Shown here in pieces: positions 24,453 through 34,242 of a stretch of DNA of 64,000 nucleotides (the stretch's first letter is position 1; every line of letters begins with the position of its first letter). Source of the DNA: Vibrio rumoiensis (GTDB lineage: Bacteria; Pseudomonadota; Gammaproteobacteria; Enterobacterales; Vibrionaceae). A model generated the notes under the pieces. That model searched no databases. It saw only the letters and a program-made list of their open reading frames with translations, and was not told where the DNA came from. Location of the stretch: positions 2,170,001-2,234,000 of the forward strand of contig NZ_AP018685.1 of the NCBI RefSeq assembly GCF_002218045.2, written 5' to 3'. The position numbers and the translations under genes are program-made.

Positions 24453-26009
24453 TTAATCCGCTTTTAAATGCTTCATACGGATACCTAATAACAATGCTGA
24501 AATTAGATATACAACGGCACCAAGGCCAATCAATCCCACTAGCCACATAGCTCGATAAGCTGTCGACCATTCAAGCCAAACCGAAAAATCGGCCATTTGC
24601 CAGTCAATAATGGCAACCATCAACCCACCAGAAAGAGCTACTTTGCAAGCAAAAACGATGGTTTCTTTTGATAGTCGATAAACATTCGCAATATGTAAAC
24701 CGCGATACAGCAATCCCATATTGACCAACGCAGACAAAGACGTTGCCATGGCAAGGCCAATATAACCAAAGAAATACGCAAAAATTGCGTTAAATACCAT
24801 ATTAGTCACCATGGCTATAATGCCGTAGCGCACAGGGGTTTTAGTATCTTGTCGTGAGTAATACCCCGGTGCAAGTACTTTGATTAACATGAAATTTAAT
24901 AAACCAGACGCGTATGCCCATAAAGACAAAGAAGCATTATGCACATCAGTAGGTGCAAACTCACCTCTCATAAACAAGACCATTAACATGGGTTTTGCAA
25001 GCACGATTAAGCCACACATAGCCGGCACGCCAAGCAGTAATACCATGCGAACCCCCCAGTCCATTGTTTTAGAAAAACCTTCACTTTCCGCATCAACATG
25101 CTTACGAGATAAGGCCGGCAATATCACTGTCGCAATCGCAATACCAAACAAACCAAGTGGAAACTCTAATAACCGGTCAGAATAATACAACCAACTTATA
25201 GAGCCTGTAGCAAGAAAACTCGCTACTGCGGTATCAAATAATAAATTGATTTGACTAACGGATACGCCAAACAACGCTGGAATCATTAATGTGCGAATCT
25301 TAACGACACCGGGATCATTCCAGCCCCATTGCGGGCGAACCAACATGCCACTTTTTAATAAAAAAGGAATTTGGAATAAAAACTGCACTAAGCCACCAAG
25401 TAAAACACCAATGGCTAAACCAACCTCGGGTTGTTCCATATTTGGAGCAATGTAAAGCGCAGCCAAAATCATCATCACATTTAAAAAGACAGGGGTGAAT
25501 GACGAAACGGCAAATTTACCAATAGTATTTAAAATCGCGCCAGATAACGCAACAAAAGTAATAAACCACAGGTAGGGAAAAGTGATCTTTAAAAGAAAAC
25601 TCGCCAAGATAAACTTATGAGCATCCGGACCATCATGTACCCAAGACATGAACCACCCAGCGCCAAAGATAGCAGTAACAACGCCGGATCCTAATATTCC
25701 GAATAAAGTGACTATCGTAACAAGAACGCCAAGCGTTCCCGATGCCTTAGCAATTAGTTGTCGTGTTTTATCGATATCTCCTGAAGCGTGGTATTCGGTT
25801 AACACAGGTACAAAAGCTTGAGAAAAAGCGCCTTCAGCGAATAATCGTCGTAAAAAGTTTGGAATGCGGTTGGCAAAAAAGAAGACATCTGCAGCCGCCC
25901 CTGCCCCCATCAAATTCGCCACAACAACATCACGTACTAGGCCTAATACCCTAGAAACAAATGTCATCGCGCTAACAATTAACCCTGATCGTAATAGTTT
26001 TCGACTCAC
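24453..26009 (-). CDS. murJ: Lipid II flippase MurJ
   Basis: Inner-membrane MOP-superfamily flippase moving lipid II for peptidoglycan synthesis. 518 aa, about 14 membrane helices. Seen: the N-terminal signature SGLIVSAMTFVSRVLGLVRD, then FFANRIPNFLRRLFAEGAFS, and YYSDRLLEFPLGLFGIAIAT. First gene of the operon ending with ispH; its promoter should lie in the 290-bp gap before rpsT, which is divergent. Confidence 0.96.
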   Translation of the reverse strand: MSRKLLRSGLIVSAMTFVSRVLGLVRDVVVANLMGAGAAADVFFFANRIPNFLRRLFAEGAFSQAFVPVLTEYHASGDIDKTRQLIAKASGTLGVLVTIVTLFGILGSGVVTAIFGAGWFMSWVHDGPDAHKFILASFLLKITFPYLWFITFVALSGAILNTIGKFAVSSFTPVFLNVMMILAALYIAPNMEQPEVGLAIGVLLGGLVQFLFQIPFLLKSGMLVRPQWGWNDPGVVKIRTLMIPALFGVSVSQINLLFDTAVASFLATGSISWLYYSDRLLEFPLGLFGIAIATVILPALSRKHVDAESEGFSKTMDWGVRMVLLLGVPAMCGLIVLAKPMLMVLFMRGEFAPTDVHNASLSLWAYASGLLNFMLIKVLAPGYYSRQDTKTPVRYGIIAMVTNMVFNAIFAYFFGYIGLAMATSLSALVNMGLLYRGLHIANVYRLSKETIVFACKVALSGGLMVAIIDWQMADFSVWLEWSTAYRAMWLVGLIGLGAVVYLISALLLGIRMKHLKAD

Positions 26010-26304
26010 GAGTGCCTCAATAAAAAAATAGCCATAAACGACAAAAAGCCCTCAGCAACCAATTCATCACGATTTTCGAATAAATGGTGTACCAGGGAAT
26101 GGTTTTGTAATGCGATAATTAATAGCATTGGAATTCAAATGCTGATAGAATCCACGCCATCTTAACCGCGATAGCCATACTTCACCAAAATTTTGTTTGG
26201 TAAAGATTGGTTTTCGCACAAATCTGTTGACATTTTTTTTGGAAAAAGGCATAGTCCTCGCCCTTAAATTGTCACCGAACTAAAGTTTTTTGGGAGTTAG
26301 ACCC

Positions 26305-26565
26305 TTGGCAAACAGTAAATCTGCTAAGAAGCGCGCTATCCAAGCTGAGAAACGTCGCCAGCACAATGCTAGCCGTCGTTCTATGATGCGCACTTACATG
26401 AAAAAAACTATCGCTGCTATTGCTGCTGGCGATAAAGAAGCTGCAACTGCTGCACTAGTTGAAGTTACACCATTACTAGACCGCATGGCGACTAAAGGCC
26501 TTATTCATAAGAATAAAGCTGCACGTCATAAGTCTCGTTTTGCTGCAGCAATCAAAGCACTTTAA
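26305..26565 (+). CDS. rpsT: 30S ribosomal protein S20
   Basis: 86 aa, starting at TTG (26305) as LANSKSAKKRAIQAEKRRQH. GGGAG lies 8 nt upstream, and E. coli rpsT also uses a UUG start, which takes part in its autoregulation (known); an earlier in-frame TTG would add five unrelated residues. Lys/Arg/Ala-rich throughout, with the family end HKNKAARHKSRFAAAIKAL. Monocistronic, with its own terminator. Confidence 0.97.
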   Translation: MANSKSAKKRAIQAEKRRQHNASRRSMMRTYMKKTIAAIAAGDKEAATAALVEVTPLLDRMATKGLIHKNKAARHKSRFAAAIKAL

Positions 26566-26586
26566 TTTTAAAGTTGTTTAATTGCT

Positions 26587-26613
26587 AAAAACCGGCCTAG
26601 GCCGGTTTTTTTA
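26587..26613 (+). terminator. rpsT terminator
   Basis: ACCGGCC (26591-26597), 2-nt TA centre, GGCCGGT (26600-26606), then a T7 run; A-rich upstream. It is close to symmetrical and may also serve hlyU from the other side. Confidence 0.88.
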
Positions 26614-26639
26614 TATCTGATATTTGTATCTCGAAAAAA

Positions 26640-26936
26640 TTATTTATCACAATACAGATGATGCAACTGCTCAATCAGTGCTTTTACCTCATCACTTTGC
26701 AATGAGTAATACACGGTTTGTGACTCTTTACGTGTACTGACTAATCCATCTCGGCGTAACCATGCCAAATGTTGAGACAATGCCGATTGGCTTAGCGGTA
26801 ACTTTTCACACAACTGCCCTACCGATAATTCATCTTGATGTAAAATACATAAGATTTGTAATCGTTTTTCATTCGCCATCGCTTTCAACAGAACCACGGC
26901 TTGAGAAAGATTATTTTCCATCTCATTAAAATCCAT
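26640..26936 (-). CDS. hlyU: HlyU-type ArsR-family transcriptional regulator
   Basis: 98-aa winged-helix protein: VVLLKAMANEKRLQILCILH, LPLSQSALSQHLAWLRRDGL and KESQTVYYSL match Vibrio HlyU closely. HlyU activates haemolysin/RTX toxin genes by displacing H-NS (known in V. cholerae and V. vulnificus). The gene lies 9 nt after nhaR, with a GAGGCG site inside the nhaR end, so the two are co-transcribed, the same neighbourhood as in V. cholerae. Confidence 0.92.
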   Translation of the reverse strand: MDFNEMENNLSQAVVLLKAMANEKRLQILCILHQDELSVGQLCEKLPLSQSALSQHLAWLRRDGLVSTRKESQTVYYSLQSDEVKALIEQLHHLYCDK

Positions 26937-26945
26937 CTTGTCGCC

Positions 26946-27866
26946 TCATTGTTTAATCTGGATATCGTGATTTAGCGGTTGAAATAACCGGCTAAAATCA
27001 GCATCGCATACATTTTTCACTGAAGGGTGTTGAATCATCCGTTCAGCAAAAATAACATAATATTCTTCTTTTAAATCTTCGACTTCTGCAATCAAGTGCA
27101 AAGGCAGCTCATCTTCCACTTCTGATAAGTATAAATTAGGAGCAAGAAAAATGGCATCACTATGGTAACGAGCAAATGCTTTCATCAATGCCGAATCATC
27201 AAACTCACCAAGAATGTTCGGTGTAATTCCTAATCTTTCAAACCAATGCATAACATTACGTCCCATTGATGTTCTTCTGCCTGGAATTAAAAGTTTTCTT
27301 TGCTTAAGAATAGCGGGGAAGTCATCTTGAGCAATAGGTTGGGAAGAGTAAAAACTCATTTTACACTCACCTAATTTTTTACTATATAAACCGGGACTTT
27401 GGCTTGAGTCTACAGGGCAGTCAGATAAAATCATATCCAGCTTATGCTGGGAAAGTTGTTCTAATAGTAATTCGTGAGTCGACTCAAAACAGCGTAAATG
27501 AATGCTGTTATCTTCTGGTACTGTGTTTAATAAAATCTTACTGACCAATCTCTTTGATAATGCATCCGCCACCCCAACATCAAATAACACATTTTCTTGT
27601 TGTGAGTAATTAACGATATCTAGCATTTCATAGCTAAGGCCAAACATTTTATCTGCATACTTAAATACCAATTGACCAAGCTCCGTAGGCTCAACACTGC
27701 GCCCACTTCTCTTCATCAACTTACCATTCATCCGCTCTTCAAACGCTTTAATTTGGCCTGTCACTGTTTGAGGTGTTAAAAACAAAGCTTCCGCAGCTTT
27801 TGCCACTGAGCCTTGCTTGCAGACCATCCAAAAATAATACAGATGGTTATAATTCAAATGTGACAT
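26946..27866 (-). CDS. nhaR: LysR-type activator NhaR
   Basis: 306 aa. N-terminal LysR helix-turn-helix (HLYYFWMVCKQGSVAKAAEA, LFLTPQTVTGQIKAFEERM) with the effector domain following. In enterobacteria NhaR activates the nhaA sodium/proton antiporter in response to Na+ (known). nhaA is not beside it here. Co-transcribed with hlyU. Confidence 0.92.
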   Translation of the reverse strand: MSHLNYNHLYYFWMVCKQGSVAKAAEALFLTPQTVTGQIKAFEERMNGKLMKRSGRSVEPTELGQLVFKYADKMFGLSYEMLDIVNYSQQENVLFDVGVADALSKRLVSKILLNTVPEDNSIHLRCFESTHELLLEQLSQHKLDMILSDCPVDSSQSPGLYSKKLGECKMSFYSSQPIAQDDFPAILKQRKLLIPGRRTSMGRNVMHWFERLGITPNILGEFDDSALMKAFARYHSDAIFLAPNLYLSEVEDELPLHLIAEVEDLKEEYYVIFAERMIQHPSVKNVCDADFSRLFQPLNHDIQIKQ

Positions 27867-27921
27867 TGTTTCCTCGAAAAAACGATAACTTATAGATGTA
27901 TAATATGTTTTTTCCGAGTTA

Positions 27922-27964
27922 TTAAAAAGCCCCTAATTGACTAAGTAATGTCAAATAGGGGCTT
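27922..27964 (-). terminator. thyA terminator
   Basis: AAGCCCCTA (27927-27935) pairs with TAGGGGCTT (27956-27964), with an inner TTGAC/GTCAA extension. On the minus strand a T5 run follows. It ends the lgt-thyA transcript before nhaR. Confidence 0.87.
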
Positions 27965-27990
27965 AAATTTCACTGCAGGCTATTTAAATT

Positions 27991-28842
27991 TTAAACCGAA
28001 AATGGATACTTAATCGGATCATGACATTGGTAATCGGTCACGTCAAAATCATCTAATGTTACCCATGTTTCTAAATCTTCCAGGGTTTTAATCTTAGGGT
28101 TAATATGAAACTTAGGCGCATCAAATGGTGTGCGTTTTAATTGGATATCGCGCATGGGGGCGAGTTGATCTTCGTAGATATGGCCATTAACGATTTTATG
28201 ATAAGCAACGCCAGCTTTTTTGCCGGTAATTTGCGCCATAATCGCTAAGAACGCATACACTTGAACCATATTAAAATTAAGCCCAAGAGGCACATCACAA
28301 GAGCGCTGAGTACTATTTAAGTACAAAGTATCGCCCAATAATGAGAAGTGATGGCTATACATGCATGGTCGCAGGCAGCCCATATGAAACTCACCAGGAT
28401 TATAAAAATTTAAAATTTCACCACGGTCATCCACACCACGTGTTAAATCATCAACAATTTTACGCAATTGATCGATATGCCCGCCATCGGGTTTGGCCCA
28501 ACGACGACCTTGAACCCCATAAACACGCCCCATATCATCTTCACCTTTACGATAAGGATTATCGAGCCAAGCTTGGTTTAAATTAGCATTCGCATCCCAA
28601 GTTTTGGTGCCTAGTTGACGAAAATCTTCCGCATTATCATAACCACGAATATAGCCTAGTAACTCAGCAACTGCCGATTTCCAAAAGCTCTTACGTGTCG
28701 TGACTAAAGGGAATTGATTGTTGCCAACATCATAGGTTAGATCGGCATTAATAATCGTCAGGCAACGCTTACCAGTTCGTTCATTTTCAACCCATTGGCC
28801 TTCATCAATAATACGCTGGCAAAGATCTAAATACTGTTTCAC
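27991..28842 (-). CDS. thyA: Thymidylate synthase
   Basis: Makes dTMP from dUMP with methylene-tetrahydrofolate. 283 aa. Active-site Cys in GCLRPCMYSHHF, phosphate-binding QRSCDVPLGLNFNM, and the C-terminal end of ThyA (CHDPIKYPFSV). It follows lgt by 3 nt as an operon, the same pairing as in E. coli. Confidence 0.97.
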   Translation of the reverse strand: MKQYLDLCQRIIDEGQWVENERTGKRCLTIINADLTYDVGNNQFPLVTTRKSFWKSAVAELLGYIRGYDNAEDFRQLGTKTWDANANLNQAWLDNPYRKGEDDMGRVYGVQGRRWAKPDGGHIDQLRKIVDDLTRGVDDRGEILNFYNPGEFHMGCLRPCMYSHHFSLLGDTLYLNSTQRSCDVPLGLNFNMVQVYAFLAIMAQITGKKAGVAYHKIVNGHIYEDQLAPMRDIQLKRTPFDAPKFHINPKIKTLEDLETWVTLDDFDVTDYQCHDPIKYPFSV

Positions 28843-28845
28843 AAC

Positions 28846-29685
28846 TTACTTCCCTTTGGCTGCTTTAGTCACTTTTTCATTCGGGTATGATGTTGGCTTT
28901 TGGGTTTTATATGACCAAACCATAATCAAGGCACCAATGATGATCATCGGTGTCGATAAAATTTGTCCCATTGAAATGAAATTATCAAATAATCCTAATT
29001 GAGCATCAGGTTGACGAACAAATTCCACTGAGAATCGGAACACGCCATAACCAATCAAGAATAAACCTGATACCGCACCAGCAGGTCTTGGCTTACGGAT
29101 AAACCAATTTAAAATCAAAAACAGCACGACACCTTCTAAAAAGAACTCATACAATTGAGATGGATGACGAGGGTAAGGCCCACCCGTTGGGAAAATCATC
29201 GCCCATGGCACATCGGTCACCCGTCCCCACAACTCACCATTAATAAAGTTACCGATGCGGCCTGCACCTAATCCAAATGGTACTAACGGAGCAATAAAGT
29301 CAGCCACACCAAAGAAAGTGCGTTGATTTTTACGAGCGTACCATATCATCGCTGTGATGACGCCCAATAAGCCACCATGGAACGACATTCCCCCCGTCCA
29401 GACTTTGAAAATATATAATGGGTCAGCCATCCAATAATCAAAGCCATAAAATAAGACATAACCAATGCGGCCACCTAGTACAACCCCAAGAAAACCGGCA
29501 AACAGCAAATCAGAGACCTGCTCACGAGTCCAACCACTTCCAGGTTTATCTGCTCGTTTATTCGCAACATACATTGCAAAAGCAAATCCAAGTAAATACA
29601 TCAATCCATACCAACGAACCCCTATCGGGCCGATAGAGAAAATGACTGGATCAATCTGTGGGAAGACAAAAAATCCCTGACTCAT
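28846..29685 (-). CDS. lgt: Prolipoprotein diacylglyceryl transferase
   Basis: Inner-membrane enzyme adding diacylglycerol to the lipobox Cys of prolipoproteins. 279 aa from the ATG at 29685 (MSQGFFVFPQIDPVIF) with AGAGAG upstream; a longer frame from 29760 adds a non-homologous leader. Seven membrane segments. Signature GAGRIGNFINGELWGRVTD and catalytic-region RHPSQLYEFFLEG are present. Confidence 0.96.
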   Translation of the reverse strand: MSQGFFVFPQIDPVIFSIGPIGVRWYGLMYLLGFAFAMYVANKRADKPGSGWTREQVSDLLFAGFLGVVLGGRIGYVLFYGFDYWMADPLYIFKVWTGGMSFHGGLLGVITAMIWYARKNQRTFFGVADFIAPLVPFGLGAGRIGNFINGELWGRVTDVPWAMIFPTGGPYPRHPSQLYEFFLEGVVLFLILNWFIRKPRPAGAVSGLFLIGYGVFRFSVEFVRQPDAQLGLFDNFISMGQILSTPMIIIGALIMVWSYKTQKPTSYPNEKVTKAAKGK

Positions 29686-29825
29686 AAAAGTCTCTCTGCT
29701 TAAAATTAAAAGAATAGATAGTATCTGACCAAGATTGGTGGCTTTAGTGCCATCAAACATAAAAAAGTCAATTCATTGGGGGGTATAATAAAGTAAAGCC
29801 TACACAGATGCAGTATCGAAAACCG

Positions 29826-32075
29826 TTATTTCTTACCTGCACGGATAAATCCAGCTAAATCTTTTTGTTCTAAATAATCAAAGACCAAATTATATATATC
29901 GCTTCCGTAGCATTGCTTTATTGCTTTATTCAGTAAATCCTGCAGTTCTGACGAATCGGATTTACGTAAGATGTATTTAATACGCGCAACATTCGAGGTG
30001 TTCATACTTAATGAACGATATCCCATGCCAATAAGTAGCAATGCCCCGATAGGATCCCCCGCTAGCTCACCACAAATACATACCGGCAATTTATATTGTT
30101 GGCACATGTCATAGATATGCTTTAATGCCATCACTACCGAAGGATGAACATGTTCATAAACTTCAGACACTCGGGAGTTATTACGATCCACCGCCAATAA
30201 GTATTGGGTTAAATCATTAGTACCAACCGACACAAAATCGACTTTATCTGCCACCATTGGTAACAAATACAACATGGAGGGCACTTCTAACATAATGCCA
30301 ATTTGAGGGCGCTGAATATTAGGGTCGATAAAAGAAACTTCTTGATATGCTCTCTCTATCAACATCAGGGATTCATCTATTTCTTGGCATCCAGATATCA
30401 TTGGCAACATGATATTGAGATTGCCCAACCCTGTACTTGCTTTTAGCATTGATCGTAATTGGATCAGAAATATATCAGGGTGATCGAGTGTAAAACGAAT
30501 ACCTCGCCAGCCAAGAAAAGGGTTATCTTCCTCGATAGGAAAATAAGGGAGTGCCTTATCCCCACCAATATCCAAGGTTCGCATCACCACCCGCTTATCG
30601 GGATAAGTCGCCAATATGGTTCTATATTGTTGAGTTTGTTCTTCTTCAGAAGGAAAGCGATTGTGCAGCAGAAAAGAAATTTCCGTACGATATAAGCCAA
30701 CGCCATCAACCCCTTGGTTAACCGCAATATTCGTGTCCGCACTAAGGCCAGCATTGAGCATCAATTCAACACGTTGACCATCTTTGGTCGCTGCCGGTTG
30801 CGATAATTCCTGAGCAACCAAATCGGAAAGCTCTTCTTCTTCATTGGCTAACGATTGATACTCAGCCAATAGTTGCGCAGCAGGCTCAACAAAAATGTCT
30901 CCACTGTAGCCATCCACAATACCAAGCTTATTCGATACCGACTCTGGTTTAAGTTGTGCTCCCATAATCGCGGGGATACCAAGCGCACGAGATAAAATCG
31001 CCGCATGAGAGTTAGCCGCCCCTTCTAAAGAAATGACAGCAAGCAACTTATCTTTAGGAATCGCCGCGAGTATTGAAGCGGTCAGCTCCCTAACGACTAA
31101 AATGACCGGATTTTTAAAACTAGGGGCACGGACTTCACTATTGTGTAAAAAATACAATAATCTTTGCCCAAGCTCTTTAATGTCGTTGGCTCGTTCCCGC
31201 AAATAAGAATCACTCATACTGGCAAAACGCTCAGCATAAAGCTCTACAACTTGTCTCAAGGCCCAATCTGCTCGATCGCCTTTCTCAATCTGTTTATTAA
31301 GATCGGCACGCAGCATAGGATCATGTAGCAAGTGAATAAATAACTCGAAGATCGCCAAGGTATCTTTATTTAATTCACTATCAAAGCGTTTACGCATCCG
31401 GCGGAAGTCAGCAATCGCACTCTCTACGGCTAATGCAAGCCACTCTTGTTCTTTACTCGTATCTAAACATGAAGCAGGGGCGATTTGAGAAAGATCGGGG
31501 TGAGTGTCATCCCACCAAATTTGACCAATCGCAATACCAGACGAAGCCGCAATTCCTTTATAAGAATGGACTTGGTTTTCATTCAGTTGCCATTGGCCTT
31601 GGGCTTGAGAATGAGCAAGAATTACCGCCAACTGAGCAGCAAGTGTCACAAGAAAGGATTCTTCGACTTCACTAAATGATCTTGGCGATCGTTGCTGAAT
31701 CACCAATACACCCAATATCTGGCGACGATGAATGATCGGGGTTCCGAGGAAAGATTGATAAACATTTTCCCCAAGTTCAGGAAAATATTTAAAGTTAGGG
31801 TGTTTTTGTGCATAAGCTAAGTTAAGCGGCTCAGCACTACGGCGTACCAAACCAACTAAACCTTCTGAAAAAGGAATATGAATCGTCTGACCGGAAAACT
31901 TTAGCCCTTGAGTCGCCATTAGCTCTAAACGACTTTGCTCGTTATTGGCTAAATAAACCGTGCAACATTCCGTTTGCATCGCTTTACAAGTATCCTTCAC
32001 CAAAATATCCAAAGCTTGATGAATATCATCGGCTTTAGATACTTGTTCAACGATATCCCTAAGTTGAATCAGCAT
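29826..32075 (-). CDS. ptsP: PtsP, enzyme I of the nitrogen phosphotransferase system
   Basis: Starts the PTS-Ntr phosphorelay, transferring phosphate from PEP to NPr. 749 aa: N-terminal GAF domain (about 1-165, CKAMQTECCTVYLANN), then the enzyme I part with the phosphorylated-His region LEGAANSHAAILSRALGIPA, and the PEP-binding barrel with LYRTEISFLL, MLEVPSMLYLLP and VGTNDLTQYLLAVDRNNSRV. It lies 48 bp after rppH as in E. coli. Confidence 0.97.
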   Translation of the reverse strand: MLIQLRDIVEQVSKADDIHQALDILVKDTCKAMQTECCTVYLANNEQSRLELMATQGLKFSGQTIHIPFSEGLVGLVRRSAEPLNLAYAQKHPNFKYFPELGENVYQSFLGTPIIHRRQILGVLVIQQRSPRSFSEVEESFLVTLAAQLAVILAHSQAQGQWQLNENQVHSYKGIAASSGIAIGQIWWDDTHPDLSQIAPASCLDTSKEQEWLALAVESAIADFRRMRKRFDSELNKDTLAIFELFIHLLHDPMLRADLNKQIEKGDRADWALRQVVELYAERFASMSDSYLRERANDIKELGQRLLYFLHNSEVRAPSFKNPVILVVRELTASILAAIPKDKLLAVISLEGAANSHAAILSRALGIPAIMGAQLKPESVSNKLGIVDGYSGDIFVEPAAQLLAEYQSLANEEEELSDLVAQELSQPAATKDGQRVELMLNAGLSADTNIAVNQGVDGVGLYRTEISFLLHNRFPSEEEQTQQYRTILATYPDKRVVMRTLDIGGDKALPYFPIEEDNPFLGWRGIRFTLDHPDIFLIQLRSMLKASTGLGNLNIMLPMISGCQEIDESLMLIERAYQEVSFIDPNIQRPQIGIMLEVPSMLYLLPMVADKVDFVSVGTNDLTQYLLAVDRNNSRVSEVYEHVHPSVVMALKHIYDMCQQYKLPVCICGELAGDPIGALLLIGMGYRSLSMNTSNVARIKYILRKSDSSELQDLLNKAIKQCYGSDIYNLVFDYLEQKDLAGFIRAGKK

Positions 32076-32123
32076 TCACATCCACCTTTCATGATGCCTT
32101 ACCAGCTGTTAACTGGATAAGGC

Positions 32124-32639
32124 TTATCGACGCACTTTTCTTTTACCTTTGATTTTGGGCTCTCTAAAAGGCATGGCGATCGAAGCAAACTCTTTCATTG
32201 CTCGTCGGTATACATCTCTTTTAAAAGAAACCACTTGTCTGACTGGGTACCAAAAGCTAACCCAACGCCAACCATCAAATTCAGGGGTTCGACCACGGTT
32301 CATATTGATGTTTGATTCATCACATTCTAAACGCAGTAAAAACCATTTCTGTTTTTGGCCAATACACACAGGCTTGGAATCCCATCGAACCAGACGTTTG
32401 GGTAATTTATATTTTAACCAATGACGACTGACTCCGATAATTTTCACATCTTGTTTCGTTAGCCCAACCTCTTCGTATAATTCACGAAATAGCGCTTGCT
32501 CCGGAGTTTCTCCGTCATCAATACCGCCTTGTGGAAATTGCCAAGAGTGCTGTCCGTATCGCTTTGCCCAGAATACCTGACCATGGTTGTTACATATTAC
32601 AATTCCCACATTTAAGCGGTAACCATCGCCATCAATCAC
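32124..32639 (-). CDS. rppH: RNA pyrophosphohydrolase RppH
   Basis: 171-aa Nudix hydrolase that converts 5'-triphosphate mRNA ends to monophosphate and so starts RNase E decay. Nudix box GGIDDGETPEQALFRELYEE followed by VGL; the start MIDGDGYRLNVGIVICNNHG and QVFWAKR matches E. coli RppH. Transcribed with ptsP; its promoter faces the unusual 600-bp gap before mutH. Confidence 0.96.
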   Translation of the reverse strand: MIDGDGYRLNVGIVICNNHGQVFWAKRYGQHSWQFPQGGIDDGETPEQALFRELYEEVGLTKQDVKIIGVSRHWLKYKLPKRLVRWDSKPVCIGQKQKWFLLRLECDESNINMNRGRTPEFDGWRWVSFWYPVRQVVSFKRDVYRRAMKEFASIAMPFREPKIKGKRKVRR

Positions 32640-33247
32640 GGCTAACCTCTAATATAAATCTCTGTTACTAGTGATTTTTTCACATATCCACAAAAGGGGC
32701 AAATTTCAAGTGCACTATATCGCGTTTTTTATTACCTAACGCCCACTTTTATAATAAAAATAGCTCAAAGAATAAGTTATCAACACAAATCTTTGCTTAA
32801 AGGGGGATTTATTCACTATTTCTGTGAATAAATGTGTGAAGAAAATGAGAAAAGGAATAAATGGGTGAGTAAGTACACAGAGACAACTGTCGATCTTTTA
32901 TACCAAAAACAAATAAAAACAATCTAAAACAATTAGATAACGATAAAAGTTCAAATTTCAAACACCCAAAGGATCCTTAGGATCTTTTGTAAACACAGAT
33001 CGGTTAAAGATCCACCACGCTTGATATTATCCACACCAGATCAGCTAAAAGCGCTCAAAAACCCCTCAGACATGTTCTTTTATTACGGTTGATGTGAATA
33101 AAATGATCGCAAGTACTTTTATTTTACTCTGTCGTAACAAAACCTGTGGATAACTCACTTCTGGGCTAAAATTAAATAGATGTGACTAAGATCCAAATTA
33201 AAAATAATGTACTATAGGACACTTATTTTTTAATCAGATCATTCGTT
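32640..33247. promoter_or_regulatory. rppH-mutH intergenic region with DnaA boxes and clustered GATC sites
   Basis: AT-rich, no gene. Perfect DnaA boxes TTATCCACA at 33027-33035 (+) and 33145-33153 (-); TTATTCACA at 32823-32831 (-) and 33093-33101 (-); one-mismatch boxes at 32684-32692 and 32777-32785 (+). Nine GATC sites fall within 32892-33240, where about 1.4 are expected by chance. Divergent promoters for rppH and mutH should also lie here. Confidence 0.7.
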
Positions 33248-33931
33248 ATGCCACAACCTCCAAAGACAGAACAAGAATTGATGCAACGAGCAGAATGGAT
33301 CGTTGGTCGCTCTTTTGCGTCTTTAGCCTCTGAAGCCGGTGTTTCAGTTCCAGAAAATCTCAAACGAGAAAAAGGCTGGACTGGACAGTTGATTGAATGG
33401 CATTTAGGCGCAGAATCGGGCAGCAAAGCACAACCCGACTTTGAGCATTTAGGCATTGAACTCAAAACGATCCCGATTGGGTTTAGTGGTAAACCTTTAG
33501 AGACCACATTTGTTAGCGTTGCCCCACTCACGGGTGTTGATGGACTGACTTGGCAAAATAGCCATGTAAAGCATAAACTCGCCAAAGTACTGTGGATCCC
33601 AGTTGAAGGTGAACGTGAGATCCCTCTAGCGCAACGCCGAGTTGGTCGACCTATCTTGTGGTCTCCAAATGAAAAAGAAGAACAGCAACTAAAACAAGAC
33701 TGGGAGGAGTTGATGGAGTTTATTGTGCTAGGCAAAGTAGAACAAATCACAGCTAAGCATGGTGAAGTAATGCAACTCAGACCGAAAGCCGCCAATAGTA
33801 AAGTCTTGACCGAAGCGTATAGTGCAAATGGGCAACCAATTAAAACCCTACCACGAGGCTTTTATTTACGCACTCAGTTCACTGCAAATATTCTATTGCA
33901 TCATTTACAAAAAGACTCTCAGCAAAAATAA
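33248..33931 (+). CDS. mutH: DNA mismatch repair endonuclease MutH
   Basis: Nicks the unmethylated strand at hemimethylated GATC during mismatch repair. 227 aa. Catalytic residues appear in order as in E. coli: Asp in QPDFEHLGIELK, with Glu and Lys of the ELK motif following; GWTGQLIEWHLGA precedes. Presence implies a Dam/SeqA-type organism. It stands alone on the plus strand, tail to tail with the small gene at 33934. Confidence 0.96.
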   Translation: MPQPPKTEQELMQRAEWIVGRSFASLASEAGVSVPENLKREKGWTGQLIEWHLGAESGSKAQPDFEHLGIELKTIPIGFSGKPLETTFVSVAPLTGVDGLTWQNSHVKHKLAKVLWIPVEGEREIPLAQRRVGRPILWSPNEKEEQQLKQDWEELMEFIVLGKVEQITAKHGEVMQLRPKAANSKVLTEAYSANGQPIKTLPRGFYLRTQFTANILLHHLQKDSQQK

Positions 33932-33933
33932 CC

Positions 33934-34242
33934 TCAAGAAGCGAGATGCAACTCTATATCTTGAAATAAGTCTAGCCCTTCAACGCCAAACTCATCATAA
34001 GCGTTATGTAAACGCAAATAAGCGCTCGATAAGCCTAACTTTTTCAGCTCCTCTTTTACCGATTCTAAAGAATTAAAATAAGCCAGCTGATCTTTAATCA
34101 TTATAGGCTCAAGTCGATGTTTATATTCCACTGCCAGTGAATAGTGTGAAAGATCCGCACAACTGACCACAAACACTTTAGGGAGCTCACACTCTTCCTT
34201 CTTATTCGCTTGCAGCCAATGAGTTAATTGCTGTTTTTTCAT
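33934..34242 (-). CDS. Conserved small cytoplasmic protein of unknown function
   Basis: 102 aa from the ATG at 34242, chosen for the very strong GGAGGAG upstream; a longer frame to 34272 would bury that site. Sequence features: PKVFVVSCADLSHYSLAVEY, then EPIMIKDQLAYFNSLESVKE, acidic and without membrane segments. It may belong to a Vibrio family of unknown function (DUF6482-like), which I cannot verify. Convergent with mutH, divergent from tas. Confidence 0.7.
   Translation of the reverse strand: MKKQQLTHWLQANKKEECELPKVFVVSCADLSHYSLAVEYKHRLEPIMIKDQLAYFNSLESVKEELKKLGLSSAYLRLHNAYDEFGVEGLDLFQDIELHLAS

Noticed and set aside
26067..26252. 61-codon minus-strand frame between murJ and rpsT
   Set aside because: No ribosome site, Arg/Phe-rich composition unlike a real protein, and it covers the divergent promoter region of rpsT and murJ.
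32640..33247. Primary chromosomal origin oriC1
   Set aside because: The neighbours are rppH and mutH, not the mnmG/mioC genes that flank Vibrio oriC1, and no 13-mer unwinding array was seen; kept only as a DnaA/GATC cluster.
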